In this document: positions 38,106 through 47,837 of the stretch, one piece after another
Layout of the letters: every line of letters starts with the position of its first letter
Position numbering within the stretch: the stretch's first letter is position 1
NCBI GenBank assembly: GCA_039000515.1
Contig: JBCFYV010009882.1
Location: 54,177,846-54,241,845, forward strand
Direction of reading: 5' to 3'
Length of the DNA: 64,000 nt
From: Timema cristinae
Lineage: Eukaryota > Arthropoda > Insecta > Phasmatodea > Timematidae
The notes under the pieces: generated by a model
Told to the model about the DNA's origin: nothing
The model's input: the letters and a program-made list of their open reading frames with translations, nothing else
Databases searched by the model: none
Translations under genes and position numbers: made by a program

Positions 38106-39864
38106 TACCTGAGGCAAATAAGGCCCAGGGTCTAATAGGTCCCACTTTAAAAAAAATTAATTTACCATCAGTTGCGCAGGTTGGGTTTTTTCCACACACA
38201 CTGAAGAGACAGTACCATGACAACTCAGTAGAATTATATTTACTAGCAGCGCCCTCGTGTCAGTTTGGCCAAGATCTTTGCGTGAGGATGTTGTCTCTCT
38301 CCGTTTTATAAAACTACGACGTTGAAATTCTTAAGTTTTATTTAATATCTTGTTCTTTTCACATTGTTTTTAAATTTAAATTATTCTTTCGATTTAAAGT
38401 CTTATAATTAAGAGTGTTTTAATTGATTTGAATTCATATTTTACGTGAAAATAATTGTAATTTGACCTATTATTCAGCGGCTAATAAGGACCAGTAAATT
38501 AGTTGGTGAGCCCTACTAAACCTTTAAATGAGACCTATTACATTAGTTTACAAAACGTGATGTAGTTCATAACCAAAAAATGTTAAAGATTGCAAACTTG
38601 TATCAATATTATACTACAATATTAATAAATAAATGTTGCTTCTTTTAGGTTGGGTGATAAAGAAAAAAAAGTTACTTTATTATCTCTAATTTAAACATCT
38701 AAATTTGGTTTTTCTATTTTTCAGATTGTTAAATTTTCTTAGTAAATATTTGTAATATATTTGTTGATTACATATATATTATTTAGAATAATTCAATGTT
38801 TAATATATGCACGATATTAGATTTTTTTTAATGATTAGCCAATATTTTCCTTGAAAACGCGGAGCTCTGTGAAGTGTGGGGCCCGTAGCATTTTCTACTG
38901 TGTTAATCCGGCACTGCTTCTGTATTGAATGTTAAAGGGCGTTCAATTATCTACGATTCCAAATATTCTGACAGTGAACCCGAGCCTTATGCCTGTCAGC
39001 TAAGACATCCACATCGTCCACTTCGAATCTACAGCTCATCATCTTCAGATTCCGACAGTGAAATTATTGAGCCAGGGCAAAGATTGGAACAGACATCAGA
39101 AGAGGCCGCAACAATAGCAGTAACTGTAAGAACATCGCCTAATCCTCCACCTGGTATTTCAGATAAAACCTATGATGAGATTCCATTGACAAATCTAAAA
39201 ACAAAGGATTCTTTGAAGTCCCCGTTTTACGAGCTAATGCCAACGCCAAATTATGCAGTTGTGAAGGCAAAACCACGAATAAAAGCATTAAACTATCAAG
39301 GCCAGAGAGTGACCAAAGAACTTTTCAAAGAAAAGGATAGTAGGAAAAAGACGCTTGCCATTAATAAACAGGAAAAAACAAAGAAAAACAAAGGAACAAA
39401 CAGACCATCAAAGGACGGATGGTATTGCCATGGATGCAGAGAAGAAAAGGTTGCTGATATGAAGCAATGCTCACAGTGTCTTCAATGGTACCATGAAGAG
39501 TGTGCTGGTCTCACCAAAGAAGACCGTGTCGTATTTGTGTGCTGTTTTTAAGCTGGAATTATGGTTAAAAATGATCTCAACTCAGTTCCTATGCAAAAGT
39601 GCCAAATAATTGTTATTTTATTTTACAAATATTTTGTTTCGTTCATGGGTTTTATTCAACTACCATGGTTTTGTAAGGCCCAAACATAGTGTTTTTTATG
39701 AAGAGTTAGTTACAATTTAAATTACTCTAAGATTTGTTCTTATTTGTGTTTTTTTAATTAGTAATAAAGCAAACTTTAATATGAACACTATCATTTCCAC
39801 TAATCTTAACACTCATATACATTATTCAATTTTTAAATAAAGTGGGCCTTATTTGTCTCAGGTA
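38106..39864 (+). mobile_element. Pogo-like DNA transposon, internally deleted
   Basis: The left end reads CCTGAGGCAAATAAGGCCCA. The right end, inverted, reads CCTGAGACAAATAAGGCCCA, flanked on both sides by TA, which is the target of Tc1/mariner-superfamily elements. At 1.76 kb it encodes only the transposase C-terminus (38925-39551). The DNA-binding and DDD catalytic regions are missing. It sits inside copy 3 of repeat R. Confidence 0.8.
38925..39551 (+). pseudogene. C-terminal tail of a pogo-like transposase with PHD-type finger
   Basis: A 208-codon frame. Its C-terminal half resembles the tails of arthropod pogo/tigger-like transposases: MPTPNYAVVKAKPRIKALNY and VTKELFKEKDSRKK, a Lys-rich linker, then a zinc finger WYCHGC...CSQCLQWYHEEC (about residues 166-194). 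This has the C-x2-C, C-x2-C, H-x2-C spacing of a PHD finger. The last pair is degenerate (VFVCCF before the stop). The N-terminal half is acidic and Ser-rich and resembles nothing specific. PHD fingers bind histone tails in host proteins; the role in transposases is unclear. The ATG at 38925 is only the first in frame and need not be a real start, since the transposase core upstream is absent. The frame has no stops, which suggests a fairly recent deletion derivative or lingering constraint. Confidence 0.7.
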
Positions 39865-40480
39865 TCTTATGATTAGCTGTTTCCTCTCTCAAATATTTGC
39901 TGAGATTATGAGCAAAATTGGATATTTTCGCTTATGTAAAGTATCCATAAAGTAATTTTCATCGAGAAATGAGAGTGGTCTTTTATTTTATTGTTAAACA
40001 GTGCTTAGATATGAATTTTAATTAAAATCGTCGGAGCAGATTTCTACAAATGGATTTGTTCTCTTCATACCCTTCATTAAACTACCCTTAATTTTAGGGT
40101 TAGATATCTAATTCCAAAAAAACTCTTCAGGGAAACCTAACCAACCAGATTTAGGATGTAGAAAGAATTCTTATAGCCCAATCTGTTTAGTGACGTCAAA
40201 GACTGGGTAAGATATGCAACCCTTGTCAGAGGGCTCCATCATCACAATCTCAAAACTCGAAGATAAGACTCCATTAGGCCCAAATAGCTCGGCGTCTTTG
40301 GGAAAAGGTTTTCGTAGACTTCGTTAGGAACCTCACCCACTCCTCTCAAAGGAATACTTCTATTCTGATCGTGATGGATGGATTTTTCAAATATGTTTTG
40401 TTAATACCACTTAGGGAAATGAAAGCTACGACCATTGATAATAGTCTCTAGGAGAGTGTGGGAACTCTTAGGAGCCTCCC
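39865..40480 (+). repeat. Interspersed repeat R, copy 3, right part
   Basis: Continues copy 3 after the insertion: 'cttaattttagggttagatat' and 'attccaaaaaaactcttcaggg' parallel 14130-14180. Beyond about 40200 the similarity to copies 1 and 2 is not obvious and nothing else is recognised. Confidence 0.6.
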
Positions 40481-40690
40481 GGGTCATTGAGTGATAGCTG
40501 GTCTTGTTTTAGATTTAAGACATTTTAGAACGTGTTTTTTTTTTGAGGGGGGGGGGAGATTAGACACGAATCACGTGGATCAAATTAATCGTAGTATGCA
40601 TTTTGCGCTTACATTTTTACACCATCAAGATCATTTTAACTGGGACAGAGATCTTAACTTTCTGAATATGGCGTTTAACTCAGCGTTCCA

Positions 40691-41345
40691 CTAGTCGATT
40701 AGGGCTCCTTCCACCTCAGTCTTTCTCAATAGGATTTTGAACCATCCTCTACTTGGTATATGGGATGTTAACACACTATATATTGGTGCAATTGCTCGTC
40801 TGTATTCGGAAAAATGTGAGCTGGCATTCGCAAACTTGCAACAAAAATAGCACCACAAGCACACTTTCAATGATATATTGAGCTGTTCCACGATGCTTTT
40901 AAACAAGTCAGGATTATTAGTGGTGTAGAAATACACGCCTTCTTTAATGAGAAATTTCCAGACTAGACGTGCCGTGACCTCTGCCTCCTTGTCCGTCTGT
41001 AAACTTAGAGGTTTAAAACTACTTTGTTTTAAAATGTTCTGAAAGACGTCCATCACAATGCTCCCCGTCTTGTAGGGAAACGTCCTCGGCCAGGCCATGC
41101 GATGACGTTAAGCAAGTACACGGCACCGTTTTTGTATTTTCTGAGGCCTCGCATAACGTTTAGATCGGCTTGCCAGAGATCTTCAATGTTTGACACAGCG
41201 TACTTGTCACGTGGAAACTTTTTTTATCACAGATTTGTGTAGCGTATAAGCATCCCGCGCACGAATTTATTCTCGTACTTTGGCCGGATCTTTCTTGGTC
41301 GCCTATATGAGCAACGCCGCCCCTGCAAACACTTCAGGATGAGAA
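40691..41345 (-). pseudogene. Polinton integrase, broken
   Basis: Retroviral-type integrase that would insert the element. The minus strand first gives RARDAYTLHKS and a worn linker (about 41290-41120) typical of the region before the catalytic core. An open 135-codon frame follows (41098-40691): AWPRTFPYKTGSIVMDVF, then PLSLQTDKEAEVTARLVWKF, VYFYTTNNPD and SIVEQLNISLKVCLW. Functional copies have QTDKGTEF, in which the Asp is a catalytic residue, and SVVERFNRTLK, in which the Glu completes the DDE set. Here both acidic residues survive but neighbours are changed (KEAEVT, VEQLNIS). The first catalytic Asp (VxDVFSKYAW) lies in the broken segment. The frame continues into a C-terminal segment without recognisable chromodomain. 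Confidence 0.8.
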
Positions 41346-42010
41346 GGGTCGTGGTAGATGCCAGCTAAAAGGTCCATAAATCTCGGTAAGCAGCCACCTG
41401 TTTTCGTCCACCCAATTCAATTTCTTCTTCTTCTTAAGGCGTTGCAACGGTGTATGTGGTTGTGGTACTGGCGTCGGACCTCTAATAGGTGCCAAGCCTT
41501 TCGGATTTACAATAAAGCATTTCAGGACGTTTATTTTTTGAAGCGCCTTGAGAAACTCTGGCCACCCCGTCGGCTCGTGGTATCTTCTTGTTCCGACCAG
41601 ATTATTAACTAAATCCACGATATTGGATCCACTGAGAGGTGTATCGTGAATACTCACTTCCCCGTTTGCGTCCCAATAGATATCGCATCGATAAATAATA
41701 TATTATAGTAAAAGTTTGGCTTTTTTACGTGCCTGTACGAATACATTATTGAGTATAGCAAGGATTGGAAGTACAGACACTTCAGCTTGGCACTATTTTC
41801 GGGGTTGGAGGGTGCTGACTTAAGTACATATAGCGCTGTAGCACTTGATGGTATAAAGTCCATTTAGACTTGTCGACAATTTTGATGCGAGGATTTTTTC
41901 CATTAAATTGTCCAGCTCGGAGACCACTAGATTTTTGGCTGATTCCACTTGTTGGTGATGTTGCTCGTAATGGTGTAATAATTACGGGGATACCAAAGTC
42001 ATCTTTTTCG
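41334..42010 (-). pseudogene. Polinton conserved ORF of unknown function, broken
   Basis: The minus strand gives an N-terminal stretch with SELDNLMEKILASKL and LYHQVLQRYMYLSQ (about 41945-41830, with a frame change between). At 41657-41334 it continues GSNIVDLVNNLVG, PTGWPEFLKALQKINV and VNPKGLAPI. These match, in order, an uncharacterised protein that commonly accompanies Polinton genes ('GSNIVDLVNDLLRKRK...GWQEFAxxLRxxNVPxELIGN'). No enzymatic motif is apparent. The ORF is broken by at least one frameshift, and the 69-codon frame at 41863-41654 is a shadow in another phase. Confidence 0.65.
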
Positions 42011-42187
42011 TGTGTTCCATTATCTACTTGTTGAATAAGAAACCGAGGACACCACTGATTAATGAGGCTATAAGTAAGGGCAAGAACGCTCCTCCTTTTT
42101 TGAACGAGTTGTCGTCTCTTCTTCTTTCAGCACTCTCCTCGTTTTATCAGCTTCCGTAACACCTGCTTGTGAGAAGAAGCTTGTATT

Positions 42188-42340
42188 CTAAGCATTTTTC
42201 AACGGAACCCTCCCTTTTATAGTGTTGTAGGCACACTTGAAAACAGAGTCAATAAATTTCTTGCTTGCCCTTTTCAGCAAGGCGACACGATGCTGCGAGT
42301 TCATGCGATGCATCTCACGCAACAGAGGAGCTTGCTTCAT
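42188..42340 (-). CDS. Small basic Polinton ORF, 50 codons
   Basis: An uninterrupted 50-codon frame starting MKQAPLLREMHRMNSQHRV, with 12 Lys/Arg and a LLKRASKKFIDSVFKCAYNT core, ending VPLKNA and TAG. Short basic proteins with the pattern 'LLKxAxxxxIxxIxECAxNxLxGxxPL' occur next to the ATPase and integrase genes in many Polintons. It is followed after the stop by a hydrophobic stretch with GGAFLPLLIASLISGVLG in another frame, which in related elements is the continuation of the same protein. Complete copies would then be about twice as long, and this one is truncated by a stop. Function is unknown. It may no longer be expressed. Confidence 0.55.
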   Translation of the reverse strand: MKQAPLLREMHRMNSQHRVALLKRASKKFIDSVFKCAYNTIKGRVPLKNA

Positions 42341-42438
42341 CACTTAGGGAATCATGGTTATGAAATTATCTTTAATCGGGAAGTGTTGGTGTTTTTATAT
42401 CTTTAGCGTGGTAGTTATACGCAGGCCCCAACATTTGC

Positions 42439-42439
<1 letters not shown>

Positions 42440-42487
<48 letters not shown>
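42440..42487. repeat. (TA)n microsatellite
   Basis: About 48 bases of uninterrupted TA at the 3' end of the ATPase remnant. The 64-codon open frame across it on the plus strand is an artefact of the repeat. Confidence 0.95.
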
Positions 42488-42489
<2 letters not shown>

Positions 42490-42490
<1 letters not shown>

Positions 42491-43060
42491 CCATTCTTGT
42501 ATACCTTGCTTGAAATCTACAATATATACCCGTGGGGAGTACTTATAGCATCAGCGTAGGTCACTCGTAAAATACGGGAGTTTTCAGGACAGATTTGACT
42601 TGAAATTGGTTGAATATGAGCTTTATTTCTGAGTTTATTATAAAGCTCGATATAGTGTGTGATTAAGGAAATATCCATTTGGCCCTTGCCCTGGTGAAAT
42701 ATATTTTGTTTAAGTTACATGGCGCTAGTATTTTGATGTTGGAATCCTTTGGTTAAAAAATCGAACAACGTCTTTGTTGGTTTCATGCATCAGGTCGTCC
42801 AGGATTATCAGCTTTGGAATGCCATTACTGGCCTCATTAATTTCCAGCAAGCCCTTACAGAATATTATGCGGGAACTTGGCTCGTCTTGTTCGAATCCTG
42901 GTAGCCATAAAGTCTAATTCCAGGTGATTTTATCAAATTTAACGTCACACATGGTGTCCAAGAGAACGATAATATCGGCTACAAAATATGACTTTCGACA
43001 GCCGGATGGGTCACTGATGATGGCCGAAAATGGAAGTTTCAACTTTTTGTCCATAATGTT
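42490..43060 (-). pseudogene. Polinton packaging ATPase (FtsK/HerA type), broken
   Basis: This ATPase would pump DNA into capsids in active Polintons. The minus strand reads KLKLPFSAIISDPSGCRKSY followed by FVADIIVLLD (about 43050-42970). It continues with IPKLIILDDLMHETNKDVV (Walker B-like, about 42820-42770). The last recognisable part is NIFHQGKGQMDISLITHYIE and a C-terminal AHIQPIS..ICPENSRIL..TYADA..TPHGYIL (about 42705-42525). The Walker A motif, normally GPSGCGKS, is here DPSGCRKS, so two key glycines are lost. A frameshift lies between the Walker B region and the C-terminal part. A (TA)n repeat follows immediately. Confidence 0.8.
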
Positions 43061-43272
43061 TAAAATTAACCTATAAGTTAAATGAACTTGTATTTATGGA
43101 ATAGGATGCAGGGGTGTGGATGATAAATCACACACATAACAATTTTTATAACATTTATTTACAAAACTAAATGATTTATGATATAGCTCACACCATGAAA
43201 AGAATATAAGAAATGTTTAATTACAAAAAGTGATAGTTGTAGAATATATCTCACACCTTGAGGTATATTAAA

Positions 43273-44607
43273 CAGGGTGAGGCATTCAAATGGCAATATT
43301 TTAAAATATCTCAAAAAATAAAAACAATTAATTTTTATTTAATATATTTTTAATCAAATGTAATAACCATGAGTGGAAATTTATAGTGTAGCTGGAAAAT
43401 ATTCATTTTCTGAAGATGGTGTCAGTAAGATGGCGTCTTTGGTTTTGCACACAATGTCGCGGTCTGAGAGCGAAGCTGCCCATTGTATAGAATTTCCAAC
43501 AGAATATTTTTGACCTCAGCTCGAACTTGTTCATTCAAATAATCCCTGGTCCTTGGCGGGTTCTCCTTTACAATATGGAATTTGAGCTATCCCCAGAGAA
43601 AATAGTCATGATCTGTCAAGTATGGTGAATGGGCAGGCAACGGGAAATCGCCAAATTTGCAGATGAGACGTCCAGGAAATGCGAGATTCCACAAATGCAT
43701 CGAAACCCCTGAAATATGGCGAATTGCGCCATCTTGCTGGAAGAGTGTGTTTTCATCTGGGTCATAGTCATCGAGTGTAGGCAGAGGAAAAGTTGCCAAC
43801 GTGTCAGCGTAACGATCAGAGTTCACCGTCACCATGTTACCGTGTTCATTAAAAAAAATGGCCGATTATTCAAACAGATAATACTGCACAACATACTTTC
43901 ATATTTTCTGAATGAGGGAGGGGGGTTTCTGGAGATTGTGTAGGTTATTATCAGCCCAGTATAGAAAATTCTGATTGTTAACGAAGCCACTAAAGTGAAA
44001 GTTGGGCTTCGTCACTCATCCATTTGTGGAGAACTCTCTCTTCATTTTGTTTAATGAGATATAACATCTATTGACAAAAGCGTACTCTGCTATTGTAATC
44101 TTGAGGTTTGAGGTCTTGCACTATCTGAATCTTGTATGGATGGTAGTGGGCATCATTCTTCAGAATCCTTTTAACGGTTCGATTAATGAGACCAAGTTCT
44201 ACGCTGTGTCGTCCATCCGATTTTCACGGACTTCTTGCTAAGGCTACACGCACACGCACACGCACACTCTGGGGTCGGGCTGGTTTTTTCACTACCATCT
44301 CTTTTCTGTGTCGTGCTAGCAGTGGCTTCAAAATTTCTCACCCAAAAGCCAATCAATAGCTTTGGCAGAAGGCACAGGAGCGTGCGGGGGCGAACAAAAC
44401 TCTCGCCGGAAGGCGAGTTGAGCACCAGCGAGATTATTCTCATTTTTGTAATACGCCTTTACGGTAAACGCACGCTGCTCTGTCGACAAAAAATCCATAG
44501 CTATTAAATTCCGGGTGTCTAGACGTCCAAGGTCGAATCCTCCACTCCCGTAACCGCACACCATGCCTGCCAGCCCTGTAGTCTTGCCGTTTTACTGCCT
44601 GACCCTG
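43273..44607 (-). mobile_element. Mariner element, DD41D (rosa-like), nested in the Polinton
   Basis: 1335 bases bounded by CAGGGTGAGGCA on the left and, inverted, CAGGGTCAGGCA on the right. The right end is followed by TA (44608-44609 reads GTA); the left is preceded by TTAAA, so the TA duplication is not clean. It lies between the Polinton polymerase and ATPase remnants and separates them. The transposase reads on the minus strand. Confidence 0.75.
43435..44498 (-). pseudogene. DD41D mariner transposase, broken
   Basis: Cut-and-paste transposase of the Tc1/mariner superfamily. The start at 44498 gives MDFLSTEQRAFTVKAYYKN, a helix-turn-helix start. It goes on through VRNFEATAST and a linker disturbed by an ACGCAC repeat (SPTPECACACACS). 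Next are HPYKIQIVQDLKPQDYNSR and HKWMSDEAQL (first catalytic Asp), ENTLFQQDGAIRHIS (second Asp) and SPYLTDHDYFLWG (third Asp), ending with KENPPRTRDYLNE. I count 41 residues between the second and third Asp, which defines the DD41D or rosa family. All three Asp residues survive, but several frameshifts and stops divide the gene into at least four frames. Confidence 0.85.
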
Positions 44608-45073
44608 TACGTGTTTAGGTGTAGAGAAAACAATAATCAATGTCTTGAGGTCGTAGCAGGAATTGTGGCCTCGGTACTAAATAGTTAATCTAATTTTCAA
44701 ATTCCAGTTTAAAGAGTATTTGAATATATATACAGACAGTTGGTTTCAGTTTAAAATATGTACAAGAAAATAAACAAAATTGACTAGAATTAAAATATGT
44801 AAAAAAAATTATATATATACAAACAACTAATTCTATTTGACTAGAAATAATCAGGTAGGTGAAGGATTGTACTGGTGGATTAAATAATTATATAAAAGTA
44901 TCCCGGTTACACAAAATAGACCAATAAATTTTTTAGCGTGATTTTATGAAGAAAAACTCTGAAAAAATCTCATATATTTAAAAATGGTATGTCAGTGGAA
45001 CTGTCTATAATTAAGAAAAAGGTTGATTATTCAGCCTGTCTAAATGATCAACTTTTAGTCGTGGTGAGTGCGT

Positions 45074-47590
45074 TTACAAGTACTCTAATACCAAAATCGG
45101 CAACTTATTAAAACCATCGGTTATCCGTTGTTTGGTGTACACTAGCCGGTAAACTTTATTATTCCAAATGGTACATAGAGTTACAAGACCTTTTCTTACG
45201 TTTTTGTGCAGTATCTGTATGTTTCTTTCTGCAGTGTGTTTGGTGACCATCGCTTTCAAAACGCAAAATTAACGTAGTTCCGATTTCCGTAGCTTCTGGT
45301 AATCCCACGAACCTTGAACACCGTTTTTGTTTTGTCAGGATCACCACCGAAAAAATTCCATGCCCGTAATTCTTGGGACCACCAGAACCAATATAGTTCC
45401 CCGGCCCGTAATCTTGAAGTTCGTCGGTGAGGTCACCTAAAATGTATCCGGTCGGTGGACTCCAATCACTGGGGCGTTCCGTGAATTGAACGCTAACTGT
45501 GTTAATATAAAAAAAAACGTGGTCCCTCAATTTTTCAAGGATGCTGTATAAGTGCAAACTAACTATAGCAGTCGTGAAGCATGCCACCACCACACATGTG
45601 TTAAGGATATGGGCGCAACATGTCAGGCGCATCCTGGTTATTTAGGAACATAGCTTCATCATTAACATCAAAGACGCAGTCCATGGTGATGTACGGATCC
45701 GTGAGTTACTTGTGGATTTCCTGATAGCCGCTTACAACAGCTACGTGTGGTAAATCAGGTGTTTGCCTAAACTTTCCCTACATTGAATTTAAAAAGAATT
45801 TAGCTGGTATGTGGAGACCAGGGCTTTTACAAACAGAATCGAAATTGAGTTTTGCTCCTTCCCTATCATCATAATTTTGAATAGAAGCTATCTACTCTTC
45901 TTGTGAGGTACACCACTCTGGCCATCCATTGGCTTCTTGTTTAATTTTCAATAAGTATCAATGTACCCTTGAGACAATCCACCAAAACGTGTCTGACGAT
46001 CGTAAACAAATACATTTTACATCCACACTTGGTGAACTCCTTCATCAGTGTAACCTTTTTCAACGTCCTTCCGGATCTCGTCAGTCCCCCAGACGCCTGT
46101 TAACCAGCGATCTTTCTCGTCGTTGTGCTGACATGTGCCTTGGTATTTCTCCTCCCCGCATTTTCTCCACAAGATGTACAATAACTTATCGCGCATCTGT
46201 GTAGGCAATAAGGGCATGAATAAATCACGCGGAGGCATCACTGTAACTTTGGCTATGTCTTTTACTTGATCTATAGAAGGAAAATTTTGATTCCAAGTTA
46301 ATTTTGGGTTGACCGATGGAATCTTTTTTGTACTTGCAAACGAAAGGATACAATGAACACACACCTAAGTAATTGATCTTCTCTCCTCAAGATAATTCTG
46401 CTTCGTAGAAGAGTTTAATACAATTTGTATGCCAGCCAAAGAATGAACCCCTGGGACTGTGGGGCTCCTTGATGCACACCTTTTGCTGGAGTACATATTG
46501 CTTCAAATCCTTGTTTGTGCGTTTAATCGCATTAAACATACACTCCCGTATCTTTACGGCCGTGTAGTCAGCATTCTATAATATTTCCACGCACAAATGG
46601 TTGCTTCATAGCGCGTCTCCAAGGTTTCGTGGGGGCTGTTTTGATAGGGGTGAACCTGTCCGGATAACAGGGATGGCACCCGTGCCAATAACATCCCCAG
46701 TACTGGAAGACGGTGTTGGTATCTCCAGCTTTAAAAACGCCATCTACACTTAGCCCAATACATATTCCTCACGGCCGTAGTCCCCATGAAGGATAGAGAC
46801 ACGGCTTTGGTAGGCCTCCTAGCAGAACCATTGTACAGCAACGTGAGACTGTTGGTCTGCACACAGGTAGCCACCTTTAGGGATGATACGCATGGTATTA
46901 ACCATAAGATGACTTCGGCGGTGAACAAACATGGCTGCTGCTACCATCGTACACGACTCTCTGAAATGATCAACATTTGCTTTTTCATAAGCATATCTAT
47001 AAGTTTTAGGCAGGCTTTACGTAGGATCTCTATAACTTACACGAATTACAGTTCCAACTCGCGTTTAACATCAAAGTCATAATTTTCTCTGACCAGCACG
47101 TCATACCACTTCACAAAGTGGTCCTTTCCCTCAACTGACATCTCTCCGAATCCGTAGTTCTTTTTGGTGGCAAGGAAGCCCTAAATACCACGTTTTCTTT
47201 TTATTGAAAAAAATGGGAGAAATGTTCCTTGGGCAAGGACTCGTCCAAGCCTAATATTTTGGGTATCTTGGACAACGACATCGGGAGAAAGTTCAGGGAG
47301 TCAAATAAGCCTTTGGCATTTTGGGCTAGGTGTGTGATGTCCATACATTTTTGTTTTTGTTTTAATATGCTCTATAAATCCGAAAAATTGGGCCAGTGTT
47401 GCATAACCTTTGAATATGCGAGTCCTATCGCCCTCACATTCGTTGCAATGGTGGTCTTTAACATCGATATGAAGGCAGGCCTTGCAAACACCTTTCATGG
47501 CACATTGGTTAGGTTTGTACATGTAACAACAAAATTAATACGAGTGTACACTGATTTTGGTAGAAAGTTCGTTTTGAAAATGCTTTGTTC
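45074..47590 (-). pseudogene. Polinton protein-primed DNA polymerase B, broken
   Basis: In active Polintons this family-B polymerase copies the element. From N to C on the minus strand I see MKGVCKACLHIDVKDHHCNE with RTRIFKGYATL (47522-47380). The exonuclease-region segment is GFLATKKNYGFGEMSVEGKD and HFVKWYDVL (about 47190-47100). Then come VDGVFKAGDTNTVFQYWGCY with WHGC (about 46740-46690), VTVMPPRDLFMPLLP and WLTGVWGTDEI (46364-46017), KQEASGWPEW and LNSM*GKF (about 45950 and 45795), and finally PPTGYILGDLTDELQDYG and SGGPKNYGHG (about 45440-45350). The C-terminal end carries KVYRLVYTKQRITDGFNKLP. The catalytic DTDS motif appears as INTVS (about 45510), so both metal-binding Asp residues are lost. 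Many stops and frameshifts. The N-terminus beyond 47590 is not found on either side of the adjacent LTR element. Confidence 0.85.
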
Positions 47591-47833
47591 CTAAAATCCT
47601 ACTAAACTATAGAAGTCTGATATGGAAAAATACCTTTAAAAACAGACTGCTTACAAATATCAGTGTATAATTTATTTCCTTTTTATGAAATCTATAGGTC
47701 ACATATTAGATATGAAATTTAATTGTCATTGCCCATGTACATAGCTATAGAAAAATGAAATTTGTAAATAAAACTTCTCAAAAAAATTAAACTTAAAAGT
47801 AATGTTCCTTGCACTAGCAATGTTCAATACAAA
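47591..47833. other. Short AT-rich spacer
   Basis: Non-coding DNA between the Polinton polymerase remnant and the LTR retrotransposon insertion point. Nothing recognised. Confidence 0.5.
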
Positions 47834-47837
47834 ATAT

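Larger units (their letters stand above)
40691..47590 (-). mobile_element. Polinton/Maverick DNA element, decayed
   Basis: Five separate Polinton protein remnants lie on the minus strand in a single direction: DNA polymerase B, packaging ATPase, a small basic ORF, a conserved ORF of unknown role, and a retroviral-type integrase. Polintons are large self-replicating transposons related to viruses, normally 15-20 kb with terminal inverted repeats beginning AG. Here about 5.6 kb of Polinton sequence remains once the nested mariner is removed. The capsid genes and protease were not seen and I could not identify the termini. All the large genes carry stops or frameshifts. The outer edges given are the limits of recognisable coding sequence. 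Confidence 0.85.

Noticed and set aside
42354..42548. 64-codon plus-strand ORF with an IYIYIY run
   Set aside because: It is created by the (TA)n tract and lies opposite the Polinton genes.
44235..44507. 90-codon plus-strand ORF with a His-Ala repeat
   Set aside because: It is antisense to the mariner transposase, and the repeat is the ACGCAC expansion.
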